Part shown: positions 28,764 to 36,885 of the stretch, in pieces
Layout: every line of letters starts with the position of its first letter
How positions within the stretch are numbered: the stretch's first letter is position 1
Source: JAXHMM01 sp964528445
Lineage (GTDB): Bacteria; Bacteroidota; Rhodothermia; Balneolales; Balneolaceae
DNA length: 64,000 bases
Reading direction: 5' to 3'
Assembly (NCBI GenBank): GCA_964528445.1
Contig: CAZGSL010000003.1
Span: 1 to 64,000, forward strand
The notes under the pieces: model-generated
Databases searched by the model: none
What the model saw: the letters and a program-made list of their open reading frames with translations, nothing else
Told to the model about the DNA's origin: nothing
Made by a program: the position numbers and the translations under genes

Positions 28764-30404
28764 ATGAAATTCCTGAGGAAGAGTGCCGCGGGGCTGCTGG
28801 CCGCCGTTCTGCTGTTGACGGCCATCGGCGCCTACCGGGATCCGGATATCTTCTTCCTCATCAAGAAGAATTTCACCATCTTCAGCGAGGTCTACCGCGA
28901 GGTCTCCCTCAACTACGTCGACGAGGTGGATCCCGAAAAGCTGATGCGCCGGGGCATCAGCTCCATGCTGGGGACGCTGGATCCCTATACGGAATTCATG
29001 GACGAGGCGCGGAACCAGGATATGCAGCTTATGTCCCGCGGCAGCTACGGCGGGGTGGGCATGGAGGTGGGATTCCGGGGAGACGACGTGGTGGTGATCG
29101 CGCCGATGGACGGCTACTCCGCGCAGCGGCAGGGGATACGTTCCGGCGACGTGATCCTGGAGGTGGACGGCGTGCCGGTGGGGGATTACAGCCCGGAGCA
29201 GATCCAGAACATGACCGCCGGGGAGCCGGGCACCACGGTGAGCGTGACCGTGGAGCGCTACGGCATCGAGGAGCCGCTCACCTTTGAGCTGACCCGGGAG
29301 CGCATCGAGGTGACCAACATCGCCTACCGGAGCCGGGTCGGCCCCGACAGCACCTTCGGCTACATCCGGGTGAACCGTTTCGCGCAGAATACGGCCGACG
29401 AAGTGCGGGGGGCCATCGAGGCGTTTCGCTCGGAAGGGGAGCTCGCCGGACTGATACTGGACCTCAGGAACAACCCCGGGGGACTGCTTGACGAGGCGGT
29501 TTCGGTAGTGGACAAATTCGTGGAGCCGGGGGTGACGGTGGTGGAGACCCGGGGACGGAACGACGAGCACGGCGAGCAGTACCGCACCGATGAGACGGCC
29601 ATGGCGGGCGAGCTGCCGCTGGTCGTGCTTCAGAACGGGGGAAGCGCCAGCGCCTCGGAGATCGTCTCCGGCGCCATGCAGGACCTGGACCGGGCGGTGA
29701 TCGTCGGCGAGCGGAGTTTCGGAAAGGGACTGGTTCAGATTATCCAGCCGCTCTCCTACAATACGGCCCTGAAGATTACCACCTCGCGCTACTTCACGCC
29801 CAGCGGACGAAGCATACAGTCGGTGGACTACAGCGGGGAGGGAGAGGGGCCCGTGGAGAAGCCCGACTCGCTCTCCGGGGAGTACCGGACCCGCAACGGC
29901 CGGCCGGTAAGCGACGCGGAGGGGATTACCCCCGATGTGGAGATTGCCGCGTCCTCGCCATCGCTGCTGCAGACGGCGCTGATGCAGGAGAACCACATTT
30001 TCTATTTCGCCAACCGATACGCTTCCGCCAACAGCGAGCTGCCCCCGCCGGCGGAGCTGGAGGAGATTTACGGCGCGTTCCGCGACTATCTGGGACAGGA
30101 GTCGTTCGATTACGAGACGCCGGCCGAGACCTACCTGGCGGAGGTGGATTCCGCCATCCGCCGTGAGGGCTCCGAAGAGCACATCTCCGCGCTGAGAGAG
30201 CTGATGGAGCGGCAGAAGGAGGAGGCTTTTGACCAGGAGCGGGAACGACTGGAGACCCTGCTCTACCGGGAGCTGCTGCTGAGGTTCCGGGACCAGGACG
30301 CCCGGACCGCCTTCACCCTGGCGAGGGATCCGATGCTCGAGCGGGCGGTGGAGATCCTGTCCGACGAGGAGGAGTATAACGGCATTCTGGGCCGGGGTAA
30401 CTGA
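28764..30404 (+). CDS. S41-family C-terminal processing peptidase
   Basis: A 546-residue Ctp/Prc-type periplasmic serine protease. An N-terminal hydrophobic segment (SAAGLLAAVLLLTAIGAY) is the signal or anchor. A PDZ domain (about residues 90-170, GGVGMEVGF to DVILEVDGV) is followed by the protease core with Ser296 (GSASASEI) and Lys321 (SFGKGLVQ). The 25-residue spacing equals that of the Prc catalytic dyad. The C-terminal 150 residues are helical and charged. In other bacteria such proteases with an adaptor degrade peptidoglycan hydrolases. The neighbouring lytic transglycosylase is thus a plausible target, which is inference. Confidence 0.93.
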   Translation: MKFLRKSAAGLLAAVLLLTAIGAYRDPDIFFLIKKNFTIFSEVYREVSLNYVDEVDPEKLMRRGISSMLGTLDPYTEFMDEARNQDMQLMSRGSYGGVGMEVGFRGDDVVVIAPMDGYSAQRQGIRSGDVILEVDGVPVGDYSPEQIQNMTAGEPGTTVSVTVERYGIEEPLTFELTRERIEVTNIAYRSRVGPDSTFGYIRVNRFAQNTADEVRGAIEAFRSEGELAGLILDLRNNPGGLLDEAVSVVDKFVEPGVTVVETRGRNDEHGEQYRTDETAMAGELPLVVLQNGGSASASEIVSGAMQDLDRAVIVGERSFGKGLVQIIQPLSYNTALKITTSRYFTPSGRSIQSVDYSGEGEGPVEKPDSLSGEYRTRNGRPVSDAEGITPDVEIAASSPSLLQTALMQENHIFYFANRYASANSELPPPAELEEIYGAFRDYLGQESFDYETPAETYLAEVDSAIRREGSEEHISALRELMERQKEEAFDQERERLETLLYRELLLRFRDQDARTAFTLARDPMLERAVEILSDEEEYNGILGRGN

Positions 30405-30405
30405 T

Positions 30406-31245
30406 TTGGCCAAAGCGGACCTGCATATTCACACTACGGCATCGGACGGAAAATCCTCGCCCGAAGAGATTCTCACCCTGGCCGGACGTCTGGGGCTGGA
30501 GGTAATCGCGATCACCGACCACGACACGATCCGGGGATATTCGGAGGCTGCGGAGGCTGCGGAGAAGTACGGGGTGGAGGTGATCAGCGGGATCGAGATC
30601 ACCGCCGATTTCGGGGGACGCGAGTGCCACCTGCTGGCCTACGCGTTCGACCCCGGCCATTCGGCGATCCGCCGGCTCTGCCTGCTGCACCGGAAGGCGC
30701 GTATCGAGCGGGGCAAGTGGATCCTGGAGCAGCTCTCCCGCAAGGGACTGGAACTGGATATCGAAGAGGTAAAGGCCGAAGCCAACTGGGGAAACGTGGG
30801 ACGCCCCCATATCGCCTCGCTGCTGGTCAAGAAGGGGTACGTCGCCTCCTCCCGGGAGGCGTTCATGCGCTACCTGAGCGACCGCGCCCTGGGGCCCATT
30901 GAAAACGACTACTATCCCCACGATGAGGTTATCGGGCGGGTCCGGGAGGCGGGCGGAGCGACGGTCCTGGCCCATCCCGGGCAGCTATACTCTCCGCTGG
31001 AGCGCGAGCTGTTCGCGGGGGCCGGCATCGACGGCATCGAGGTGTATCATCCCAGCCACGACGACCGGACGCGGGAGGAGCTGAAAGCGTTCGCGGAGGA
31101 GCACGATCTGCTGATTACGGGGGGGAGCGACTTTCACGGCTCCCCCGACGACTACCGGGGGCGGTTCGGCGTGGAGACGATCCGCCGCTCCCTGGCCGAC
31201 CGCCTGGTGAGGCGGGCACAACAGAAAAGCAAGATATCCGTTTAG
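30406..31245 (+). CDS. PHP-domain phosphoesterase (TrpH/YciV-like)
   Basis: A 279-residue PHP-domain protein of the YciV/RnaAM type, related to enzymes that hydrolyse 5' mononucleotides or 3',5'-bisphosphates. The metal motifs are ADLHIHTTASDG at the N-terminus, AITDHDTI near residue 45, GIEITADF around residue 64, and GSDFHG near the C-terminus. The start is a TTG codon one base after the stop of the S41 gene; no ATG lies upstream in frame, and the conserved motif begins at residue 4, so this start is well supported. It is followed by ribH after 6 bp. Confidence 0.9.
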   Translation: MAKADLHIHTTASDGKSSPEEILTLAGRLGLEVIAITDHDTIRGYSEAAEAAEKYGVEVISGIEITADFGGRECHLLAYAFDPGHSAIRRLCLLHRKARIERGKWILEQLSRKGLELDIEEVKAEANWGNVGRPHIASLLVKKGYVASSREAFMRYLSDRALGPIENDYYPHDEVIGRVREAGGATVLAHPGQLYSPLERELFAGAGIDGIEVYHPSHDDRTREELKAFAEEHDLLITGGSDFHGSPDDYRGRFGVETIRRSLADRLVRRAQQKSKISV

Positions 31246-31251
31246 CAACCT

Positions 31252-31737
31252 ATGAGCTTGAACACGCTGGAAGGCAAACCCGGGGAGGCGGCCGGATGCC
31301 GCGTCGGCATCGTGGTCTCCCGATGGCATCCCTCCATCACCTCCAGCCTGCTGGAGGGGGCGCTGGAGACGCTGCGGCAGCACGGCGTGAAGGAGGAGGA
31401 TATTTACGTCGCCCGCTGCCCCGGATCCTACGAAATACCGCTGGCGGCCGGGAGACTCCTGGAGCATACCGACGGGGTGATCGCCCTGGGGGCGGTGATC
31501 CGGGGGGAGACGCCCCATTTCGACTACGTCTGTGAGGCCGTGAACCGGGGGATCGCGCGGCTGAACACCGAGCGGAACAAGCCGGTGGCATTCGGGGTAT
31601 TGACGACGGAGACGGTTCGGCAGGCACAGGAGCGCTCCGATTCGGAGGGCGAGAAGGGCAACAAGGGCGAGGAAGCGGGTCTCGCCCTGCTTGAGATGCT
31701 CTCCCTGCTGAAAAGAATGGACGACATTAAAAGCTGA
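31252..31737 (+). CDS. ribH: 6,7-dimethyl-8-ribityllumazine synthase
   Basis: A 161-residue lumazine synthase, the penultimate enzyme of riboflavin synthesis, which condenses the dihydroxybutanone phosphate and the ribitylaminopyrimidine. The catalytic histidine is His89 in RGETPHFDYVCEAV. RVGIVVSRWHPSIT, GSYEIPLAAG and PVAFGVLTTET are the family blocks. The length is normal. No other riboflavin gene lies nearby. It closes the operon that starts with the lytic transglycosylase. Confidence 0.95.
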   Translation: MSLNTLEGKPGEAAGCRVGIVVSRWHPSITSSLLEGALETLRQHGVKEEDIYVARCPGSYEIPLAAGRLLEHTDGVIALGAVIRGETPHFDYVCEAVNRGIARLNTERNKPVAFGVLTTETVRQAQERSDSEGEKGNKGEEAGLALLEMLSLLKRMDDIKS

Positions 31738-31742
31738 ATAGC

Positions 31743-31771
31743 TTGAATTAACGCGGTTAAAGCTCTAATAT
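31743..31771 (+). promoter_or_regulatory. Candidate promoter of uppS-bamA-ompH
   Basis: TTGAAT (31743-31748), 17 bases, then TAATAT (31766-31771) is a good sigma70-like pair in an AT-rich 69-bp gap. A small inverted repeat TAACT/AGTTA (31771-31786) overlaps its right end. It is placed 36 bp before the uppS start. Confidence 0.45.
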
Positions 31772-31806
31772 AACTAGCTTAAGTTAAACCGAGCACAGGC
31801 ACACAT

Positions 31807-32625
31807 TTGGATTCTATATCACTTACCAACAAGGTACAGGGCAACGACGACCGGGAGAAGCAGAAAAAGCTTAAGGAGTCCGGCGAAGTTCCCGAGCATG
31901 TCGCCATTATTATGGACGGGAACGGCCGCTGGGCAAAACGGCGGGGGAACCTCCGCACCTACGGACACAAGGCGGGGGTCGATTCCGTGCGCGACATTAC
32001 GGAAGCCTGTGCCCAGATCGGCGTAAAGTATCTTACCCTCTACGCCTTTTCTACCGAAAACTGGGGACGGCCGCGGACGGAGGTGAACGCGCTGCTCAAG
32101 CTGCTTGCCAACTCCCTGCGCAAGGAGGCGCGCAACCTCGACAAGAACAACATCCGGCTGGCAACCATCGGCCAGATCGACCGTTTTCCGGCCCGCTGCA
32201 AGAGGGAGCTCGAGGAGGCAATGGAGCTTACGCGGGACAACGACCGGCTGCACCTCTGCCTGGCACTGAGTTATTCAGGACGCTGGGACATTCTGGAAGC
32301 CGTAAAGAAGCTGGCACAAAGCGTGAAGGAGGGGGAGCTGGAACCCGAGGAGATCGACGACGAACTGCTGGGCTCCCGCCTTTCCACCGCCGAATTCCCC
32401 GATCCCGATCTTATCATCAGGACGAGCGGCGAGTACCGGATCAGCAACTTCCTTCTCTGGCAGCTGGCCTACTCGGAGCTCTACATCACCGAAACCTACT
32501 GGCCCGATTTCCGGCGCAATGAGCTGTACGACGCCATCCGCTCCTTCCAGGAAAGGGACCGGAGGTTCGGCAAGGTCAATGGCAAGAAATCAGCCGGATC
32601 GTACGTTCAAGGGCTGACAACGTAA
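31807..32625 (+). CDS. uppS: Undecaprenyl diphosphate synthase (isoprenyl transferase)
   Basis: A 272-residue cis-prenyltransferase that extends farnesyl diphosphate to undecaprenyl diphosphate, the lipid carrier for wall and surface polysaccharide. Catalytic Asp37 lies in IIMDGNGRWAKRRG. Other blocks are YAFSTENWGRP and RTSGEYRISNFLLWQLAYSEL. The start is a TTG codon giving a charged extension of about 30 residues before the conserved core, slightly longer than in E. coli; a later start cannot be excluded. bamA follows after 30 bp, the order typical of Bacteroidota. Confidence 0.95.
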   Translation: MDSISLTNKVQGNDDREKQKKLKESGEVPEHVAIIMDGNGRWAKRRGNLRTYGHKAGVDSVRDITEACAQIGVKYLTLYAFSTENWGRPRTEVNALLKLLANSLRKEARNLDKNNIRLATIGQIDRFPARCKRELEEAMELTRDNDRLHLCLALSYSGRWDILEAVKKLAQSVKEGELEPEEIDDELLGSRLSTAEFPDPDLIIRTSGEYRISNFLLWQLAYSELYITETYWPDFRRNELYDAIRSFQERDRRFGKVNGKKSAGSYVQGLTT

Positions 32626-32655
32626 CCTATCATTTTTAATATCGGTAGCTCACTC

Positions 32656-35142
32656 GTGATTTCGGAGTCTTATATTTCAGAAAAAATCTATGTTCTGCTT
32701 GTTCTGATTCTTGCCCTGGGTTTCAGGGGGGCTTCGGCCCAGCAGCAGTGCTCCTCGTTCGAGATCACCAATCCCCTCCAGGTGACCCCCCGTCAGTACA
32801 CCATCGAGACCGTGGAAGTGCAGGGCATCTCCACCGTCCAGCCCGACTTCGTGATCGACCAGGCCGGACTGCAGTCGGGCACTACCATCACCCATCCCGG
32901 GACGGATATCCCGACGGCCATACGGCAGCTTAACCGCACCGGACTGTTTACCGATATCTGCATCGAGCGGGTCCGTACGGAGGGCAGCTCCATTCACCTC
33001 AGGATCATGCTGCAGGAGCAGCCGCGACTGCAGAGTTTTCAGATCGAAGGGGTGAAAAGGTCCGAGAGGCAGGACCTGAGGGAGCGCATCAACCTGCTGC
33101 AGGGCTACGCGGTCACCGAAGGAGCCCAGGCCCAGGCGGTCAACTCCATCCGGCGATACTACAAGAACGAGGGATACTGGTTCACCGAAGTGGAGATCTC
33201 CACCAGCAGGGTGGACACGGTCAGCAACCGGGTGGATCTTACCTTCGAGGTGGATCCGGGCGAGCGGCTGGAGATCCAGGATATCTCATTCACGGGCAAC
33301 GAGCACTACGACGACAAAACGCTTCGCAAGGAGCTGGACGCCATCGGGGAGGACCGCTGGTGGAAGATATTCTCCAAAAAACTTTTCAAGGAAGAAGACT
33401 TTGAGACCGCCAAGCAGAACTTGAGAGACTACTATACCCGGAACGGGTTCATGGACTTCCGGATCCTCGACGACTCCGTCTATACTTACACCTACAAGGA
33501 GGACAAGCAGGGCGTGGGTGTGCAGATCGAAGTGGCTGAGGGTCCGCAGTACAAGCTTCGGAACCTGACGTTCGAAGGCAATACCGTCTACCCGGACGAG
33601 GCGCTGCAGGAGATTATGGCGTTTGAGGAGGGTGAAATTTTCAACCAGCAGAAGTTCACGGAGAATCTGCAGGGCGGGCAGAATCCCAACGAGACCAGCG
33701 TTCGGAGTCTCTACCATAATAACGGCTACCTCTTTTCGACCTTCCAGCCGGACATCAACCTGGTGGCAGAGGATACGGTGGACGTGAATGTGATGATCAC
33801 CGAAGAAGATCAGGCGGAAATCAGGGAAGTCTCATTTGTGGGAAATACCGAGACCCACGACGATGTGATTCGCCGCTCCCTCAGAACCATACCGGGGCAG
33901 ACCTACAGCCAGGCCCGCATCATCCGCACGATTCGCGAGTTGGGACAGCTGGGATATTTCCAGCCGGAATCCATCAACCCGTTGATCGACCGGAACCGGC
34001 AGGAGGACCTGGTCAATATCACCTACGAACTGAACGAATCCCAGAGTACCGACAATTTTGAGCTTTCCGGCGGATTCGGCGGCAGGGGGATCGGGCTGAT
34101 TCTCTCGGCGCGCTTCAATTTCAACAACTTTTCCATTCAGCGGGCGTTCAAGCGGGAGGGATGGAACCCGATTCCATCGGGCGACGGACAGCGTTTTACC
34201 ATGGGCGCCCAGATCACGGGCGGGGGATACAAGAGCTTTAACCTCGGGTTTTCGGAACCCTGGCTGGCCGGCCGGCCGCTTTCGCTGGGCGTTAACGTCA
34301 GCTACGACCTGATCCGATTTCGGTTTTCCGACATTCGAAACGAGCTTTTCACCAGCAGCGTCAGCCTCGGGCGGCGCCTGCAGTGGCCGGACGACTATTT
34401 CACCCACCGGTCGGAGCTCTCCTATCAGCTTTACGACGTGGCCGGGGGGACCCGTTTCCTGGCGGAGGGAACCTCCAGCCTTCTGAGCCTCAAGCAGACC
34501 CTGGAGCGCAATTCGGTAGACAATCCCATCTCGCCGACCACCGGTTCGCGACTGCAGCTTTCGGGCGAAATCGCCCCCCCGCTTCCCGGTTTTTCCCAGT
34601 ACTACAAGCTCAAGTCATTGTACCGCAACCACACCAATATCGTGGGAAAGCTGGTGATGACCAACTCGGTGGAATACGGCTACCTGGGCTATATCGGCAA
34701 CGTTCGCCGAAGCAATTTTCAGCGATTTATTCTGGGCGGAACGCCCCTTCAGCAGCGGCAGAGCTTTCTGCAGGATAACATCGACCTGCGGGGTTACCCA
34801 GGCGGGAGGGAGGAATCCATCTCCCCGGTACGCGACGGTGAGCTGGTCGGGGGACGCCTCTACAGCAAGTACAGCATGGAGATGCGCATGCAGATGGTGA
34901 ACGAACAGCAGCTGCAGGTGACCCCCTATACGTTCATCGACGCGGGGAACGCCTATTTGAACTTTGAGGATTTTTCGCCCTTTGATCTCAAGCGGGCGGC
35001 AGGAATCGGCGTCAGGCTCTATGTACCCATTCTGGGACTGATTGACGTGAGTTACGGGTATCGCATGGACGGCGTACCGGGAACCGGTGTGGAGGCCGGC
35101 GAATGGCAGTTCCTCTTTAACATTGGTTCTCCTTTCCAATGA
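32656..35142 (+). CDS. bamA: BamA outer-membrane protein assembly factor
   Basis: An 828-residue Omp85 protein, the core of the beta-barrel assembly machine. A GTG start leads into a signal peptide (YVLLVLILALGFRGASA). Several POTRA repeats follow to about residue 455, recognisable by segments such as VEVQGISTVQPDFV, FQIEGVKRSERQDL, ISFTGNEHYDDKTL, LTFEGNTVYPDEAL and VSFVGNTETHDDVI, which suggests five. The C-terminal barrel includes the VRGY-type signature as DLRGYPGGRE, and the protein ends near an aromatic residue (SPFQ). The stop overlaps the next ompH start by 4 bp. Confidence 0.95.
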   Translation: MISESYISEKIYVLLVLILALGFRGASAQQQCSSFEITNPLQVTPRQYTIETVEVQGISTVQPDFVIDQAGLQSGTTITHPGTDIPTAIRQLNRTGLFTDICIERVRTEGSSIHLRIMLQEQPRLQSFQIEGVKRSERQDLRERINLLQGYAVTEGAQAQAVNSIRRYYKNEGYWFTEVEISTSRVDTVSNRVDLTFEVDPGERLEIQDISFTGNEHYDDKTLRKELDAIGEDRWWKIFSKKLFKEEDFETAKQNLRDYYTRNGFMDFRILDDSVYTYTYKEDKQGVGVQIEVAEGPQYKLRNLTFEGNTVYPDEALQEIMAFEEGEIFNQQKFTENLQGGQNPNETSVRSLYHNNGYLFSTFQPDINLVAEDTVDVNVMITEEDQAEIREVSFVGNTETHDDVIRRSLRTIPGQTYSQARIIRTIRELGQLGYFQPESINPLIDRNRQEDLVNITYELNESQSTDNFELSGGFGGRGIGLILSARFNFNNFSIQRAFKREGWNPIPSGDGQRFTMGAQITGGGYKSFNLGFSEPWLAGRPLSLGVNVSYDLIRFRFSDIRNELFTSSVSLGRRLQWPDDYFTHRSELSYQLYDVAGGTRFLAEGTSSLLSLKQTLERNSVDNPISPTTGSRLQLSGEIAPPLPGFSQYYKLKSLYRNHTNIVGKLVMTNSVEYGYLGYIGNVRRSNFQRFILGGTPLQQRQSFLQDNIDLRGYPGGREESISPVRDGELVGGRLYSKYSMEMRMQMVNEQQLQVTPYTFIDAGNAYLNFEDFSPFDLKRAAGIGVRLYVPILGLIDVSYGYRMDGVPGTGVEAGEWQFLFNIGSPFQ

Positions 35143-35684
35143 GAGTCGCGGTCATCACAGCGCTGGCGATATACCTGGTTTCGGCGGTTCCCGGAGCGGC
35201 CGCCGCGCAGCAGCAGAAGATCGGCTACGTGAACACCGATACCCTGCTTGCGCACATGCCGGAATACGAGAAGGTCAGGCAGCAGCTCCAGGTGATGGGA
35301 GAGGACTGGAAGAAAAAACTGGAGGCGATGCAGCAGGAAATCGAGCAAAAAAGAGAGGAATTTCGGAAAAACGAGATACTATACGGCGACTCTGTACGTA
35401 AACAGATGCAGGAGGAGATCAACAGCCTGGAGAGCAGCCGGCAGGCGTTCATGGAGGAGAAGTTCGGCGCCGAAGGGGAATATTTCCAGAAGCAGGAGGA
35501 GCTTCTCAAGCCGATCCAGCAAAAGATCATGGACGCCATAAGGCTGGTCGCCGAACGCGATAATTTTGATTTTGTGTTTGACCGCGCGGAACGCATGTCG
35601 GTTATTTACGGCGGGGAGGAGTGGAATCTCAACGAAACGGTTCTCGAGGAGCTGGGCGTCAATCCAGGCGATGCAAGCAATTGA
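35139..35684 (+). CDS. OmpH/Skp family periplasmic chaperone, copy 1
   Basis: A 181-residue OmpH/Skp protein, first of three in a row. A signal peptide (ALAIYLVSAVPGAAA) is followed by the family start QKIGYVNTDTLLAHMPEYEKV, a long central coiled coil rich in Glu, Lys and Gln, and a C-terminal beta segment DFVFDRAERMSVIYGGEEWNL. Skp trimers hold unfolded outer-membrane proteins during transit to BamA. The 4-bp overlap with bamA argues for coupled expression. Confidence 0.92.
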   Translation: MRVAVITALAIYLVSAVPGAAAAQQQKIGYVNTDTLLAHMPEYEKVRQQLQVMGEDWKKKLEAMQQEIEQKREEFRKNEILYGDSVRKQMQEEINSLESSRQAFMEEKFGAEGEYFQKQEELLKPIQQKIMDAIRLVAERDNFDFVFDRAERMSVIYGGEEWNLNETVLEELGVNPGDASN

Positions 35685-35748
35685 ATGCAAAAATTAGTAT
35701 TATCTCACGCCTCCGAAAGAGGTAAAATTTAAACTCAAGTCTATCACG

Positions 35749-36303
35749 ATGTTTCGCAAGTTAAGTGGTTTTCTCGCACTGTTCATGCTCGCGGCGACTT
35801 CGGTTGCCACGGCACAACTGGATATCGGTTATCTCAATACCCAGGAGGTGCTCAATCAGCTGCCCGAACGGCAGCAGATACAGCAGGAGCTGAATGATTT
35901 CGTACAGCAGAAGGAGCAGGAGATGCAGCAGGCCTCCACCGAATTTCAGAACGCGGTGGCCGAATACCAGCAGAACCAGTCGAACATGACCCAGCAGGAG
36001 ATCGATCAGCGCGAGAATGAGCTGAGCCAGATGGAGCAGAACCTGAACGAGATGCGGCAGAGCCTGCAGGAGGAGATCGTGCAGAAGCGGCAGGAGTTGC
36101 TGGGACCCATTTTCAATCGCATCAACCAGGCCATTCAGACCATCGCGGAAGAAAACAACCTGGATTACGTATTCAACGAGGCCACCAACTCCGGCGATAA
36201 CATCATCTACTACGCCGACGAGTCGGCCATGAATATCACCCAGCAGGTGATTACCCAGGTCAACAGCCAGTCTCCCCAGGATTCCCTGAACCAAAATCAA
36301 TAG
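35749..36303 (+). CDS. OmpH/Skp family periplasmic chaperone, copy 2
   Basis: A 184-residue OmpH/Skp paralogue with signal peptide (FLALFMLAATSVATA) and start of the mature part QLDIGYLNTQEVLNQLPERQ. The central helix is very rich in glutamine (QQKEQEMQQASTEFQ), and the end DYVFNEATNSGDNIIYYADE is the Skp body motif. A 64-bp gap from copy 1 might hold its own promoter. Sequence divergence from the other two copies suggests old duplications rather than a recent one. Confidence 0.92.
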   Translation: MFRKLSGFLALFMLAATSVATAQLDIGYLNTQEVLNQLPERQQIQQELNDFVQQKEQEMQQASTEFQNAVAEYQQNQSNMTQQEIDQRENELSQMEQNLNEMRQSLQEEIVQKRQELLGPIFNRINQAIQTIAEENNLDYVFNEATNSGDNIIYYADESAMNITQQVITQVNSQSPQDSLNQNQ

Positions 36304-36315
36304 GACGTGAACGCC

Positions 36316-36885
36316 ATGTCAACTCGCATAACCACTTTTACCCTCACCGCCCTGATACTGCTGCTCATGGCCGGGATTGATCCGGCGGAGGCGCAGCTAA
36401 AGGAGGATCTGGACCAGGCCCAGACCCAGATCGGCTTTGTGGATCCCATAACAGTGCTTCAGAGCATGCCGAAATTCGCGGCCGTCCAGAAAGAACTCCA
36501 GAATTTCCAGAACCGGAAGCAGGAGGAGATGGCGCAGAAGGAACAGGAGTTTCAAAATGCCATATCCGCCTACCAGGAAAAATCGGCCGTGATCTCCGAG
36601 GAGGCGCGGGCCAAGGAGGAAGAGAGGCTGGGGCAGCTGAGCGCGGACCTTCAGCAGTTTGAGCAGCAGATATCCCAGGAAATCGCGCAGAAACAGCAGG
36701 AGCTTTACGCCCCCCTGCTGGAGGAGATCCAGGGAGCCATAGATAATGTCTCCGAGGAGATGGAGCTTGATATGGTGGTGAACACCCGTACCAGCAACGG
36801 GGATATGATCCTGCTCTACGCCTCGCCCGAGATGCGCGAGCAGTACGATATCACGGACCGCGTGATGCGGGAGCTGGGAATTTAG
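36316..36885 (+). CDS. OmpH/Skp family periplasmic chaperone, copy 3
   Basis: A 189-residue OmpH/Skp paralogue with signal peptide (LTALILLLMAGIDPAEA) and the pattern TQIGFVDPITVLQSMPKFAAV, a glutamate/glutamine-rich coiled coil and LDMVVNTRTSNGDMILLYASP. The ATG at 36316 is preferred because AGGA at 36302-36305 is ten bases before it; a GTG at 36307 in frame would leave almost no spacing. Its stop overlaps the stop of the convergent VWA gene by four bases, so the two genes have no room for a terminator between them. Confidence 0.9.
   Translation: MSTRITTFTLTALILLLMAGIDPAEAQLKEDLDQAQTQIGFVDPITVLQSMPKFAAVQKELQNFQNRKQEEMAQKEQEFQNAISAYQEKSAVISEEARAKEEERLGQLSADLQQFEQQISQEIAQKQQELYAPLLEEIQGAIDNVSEEMELDMVVNTRTSNGDMILLYASPEMREQYDITDRVMRELGI

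Noticed and set aside
35139..36885. The three OmpH genes as a recent tandem duplication or assembly artefact
   Set aside because: Their sequences differ throughout, including the signal peptides and coiled coils, so they are old paralogues.
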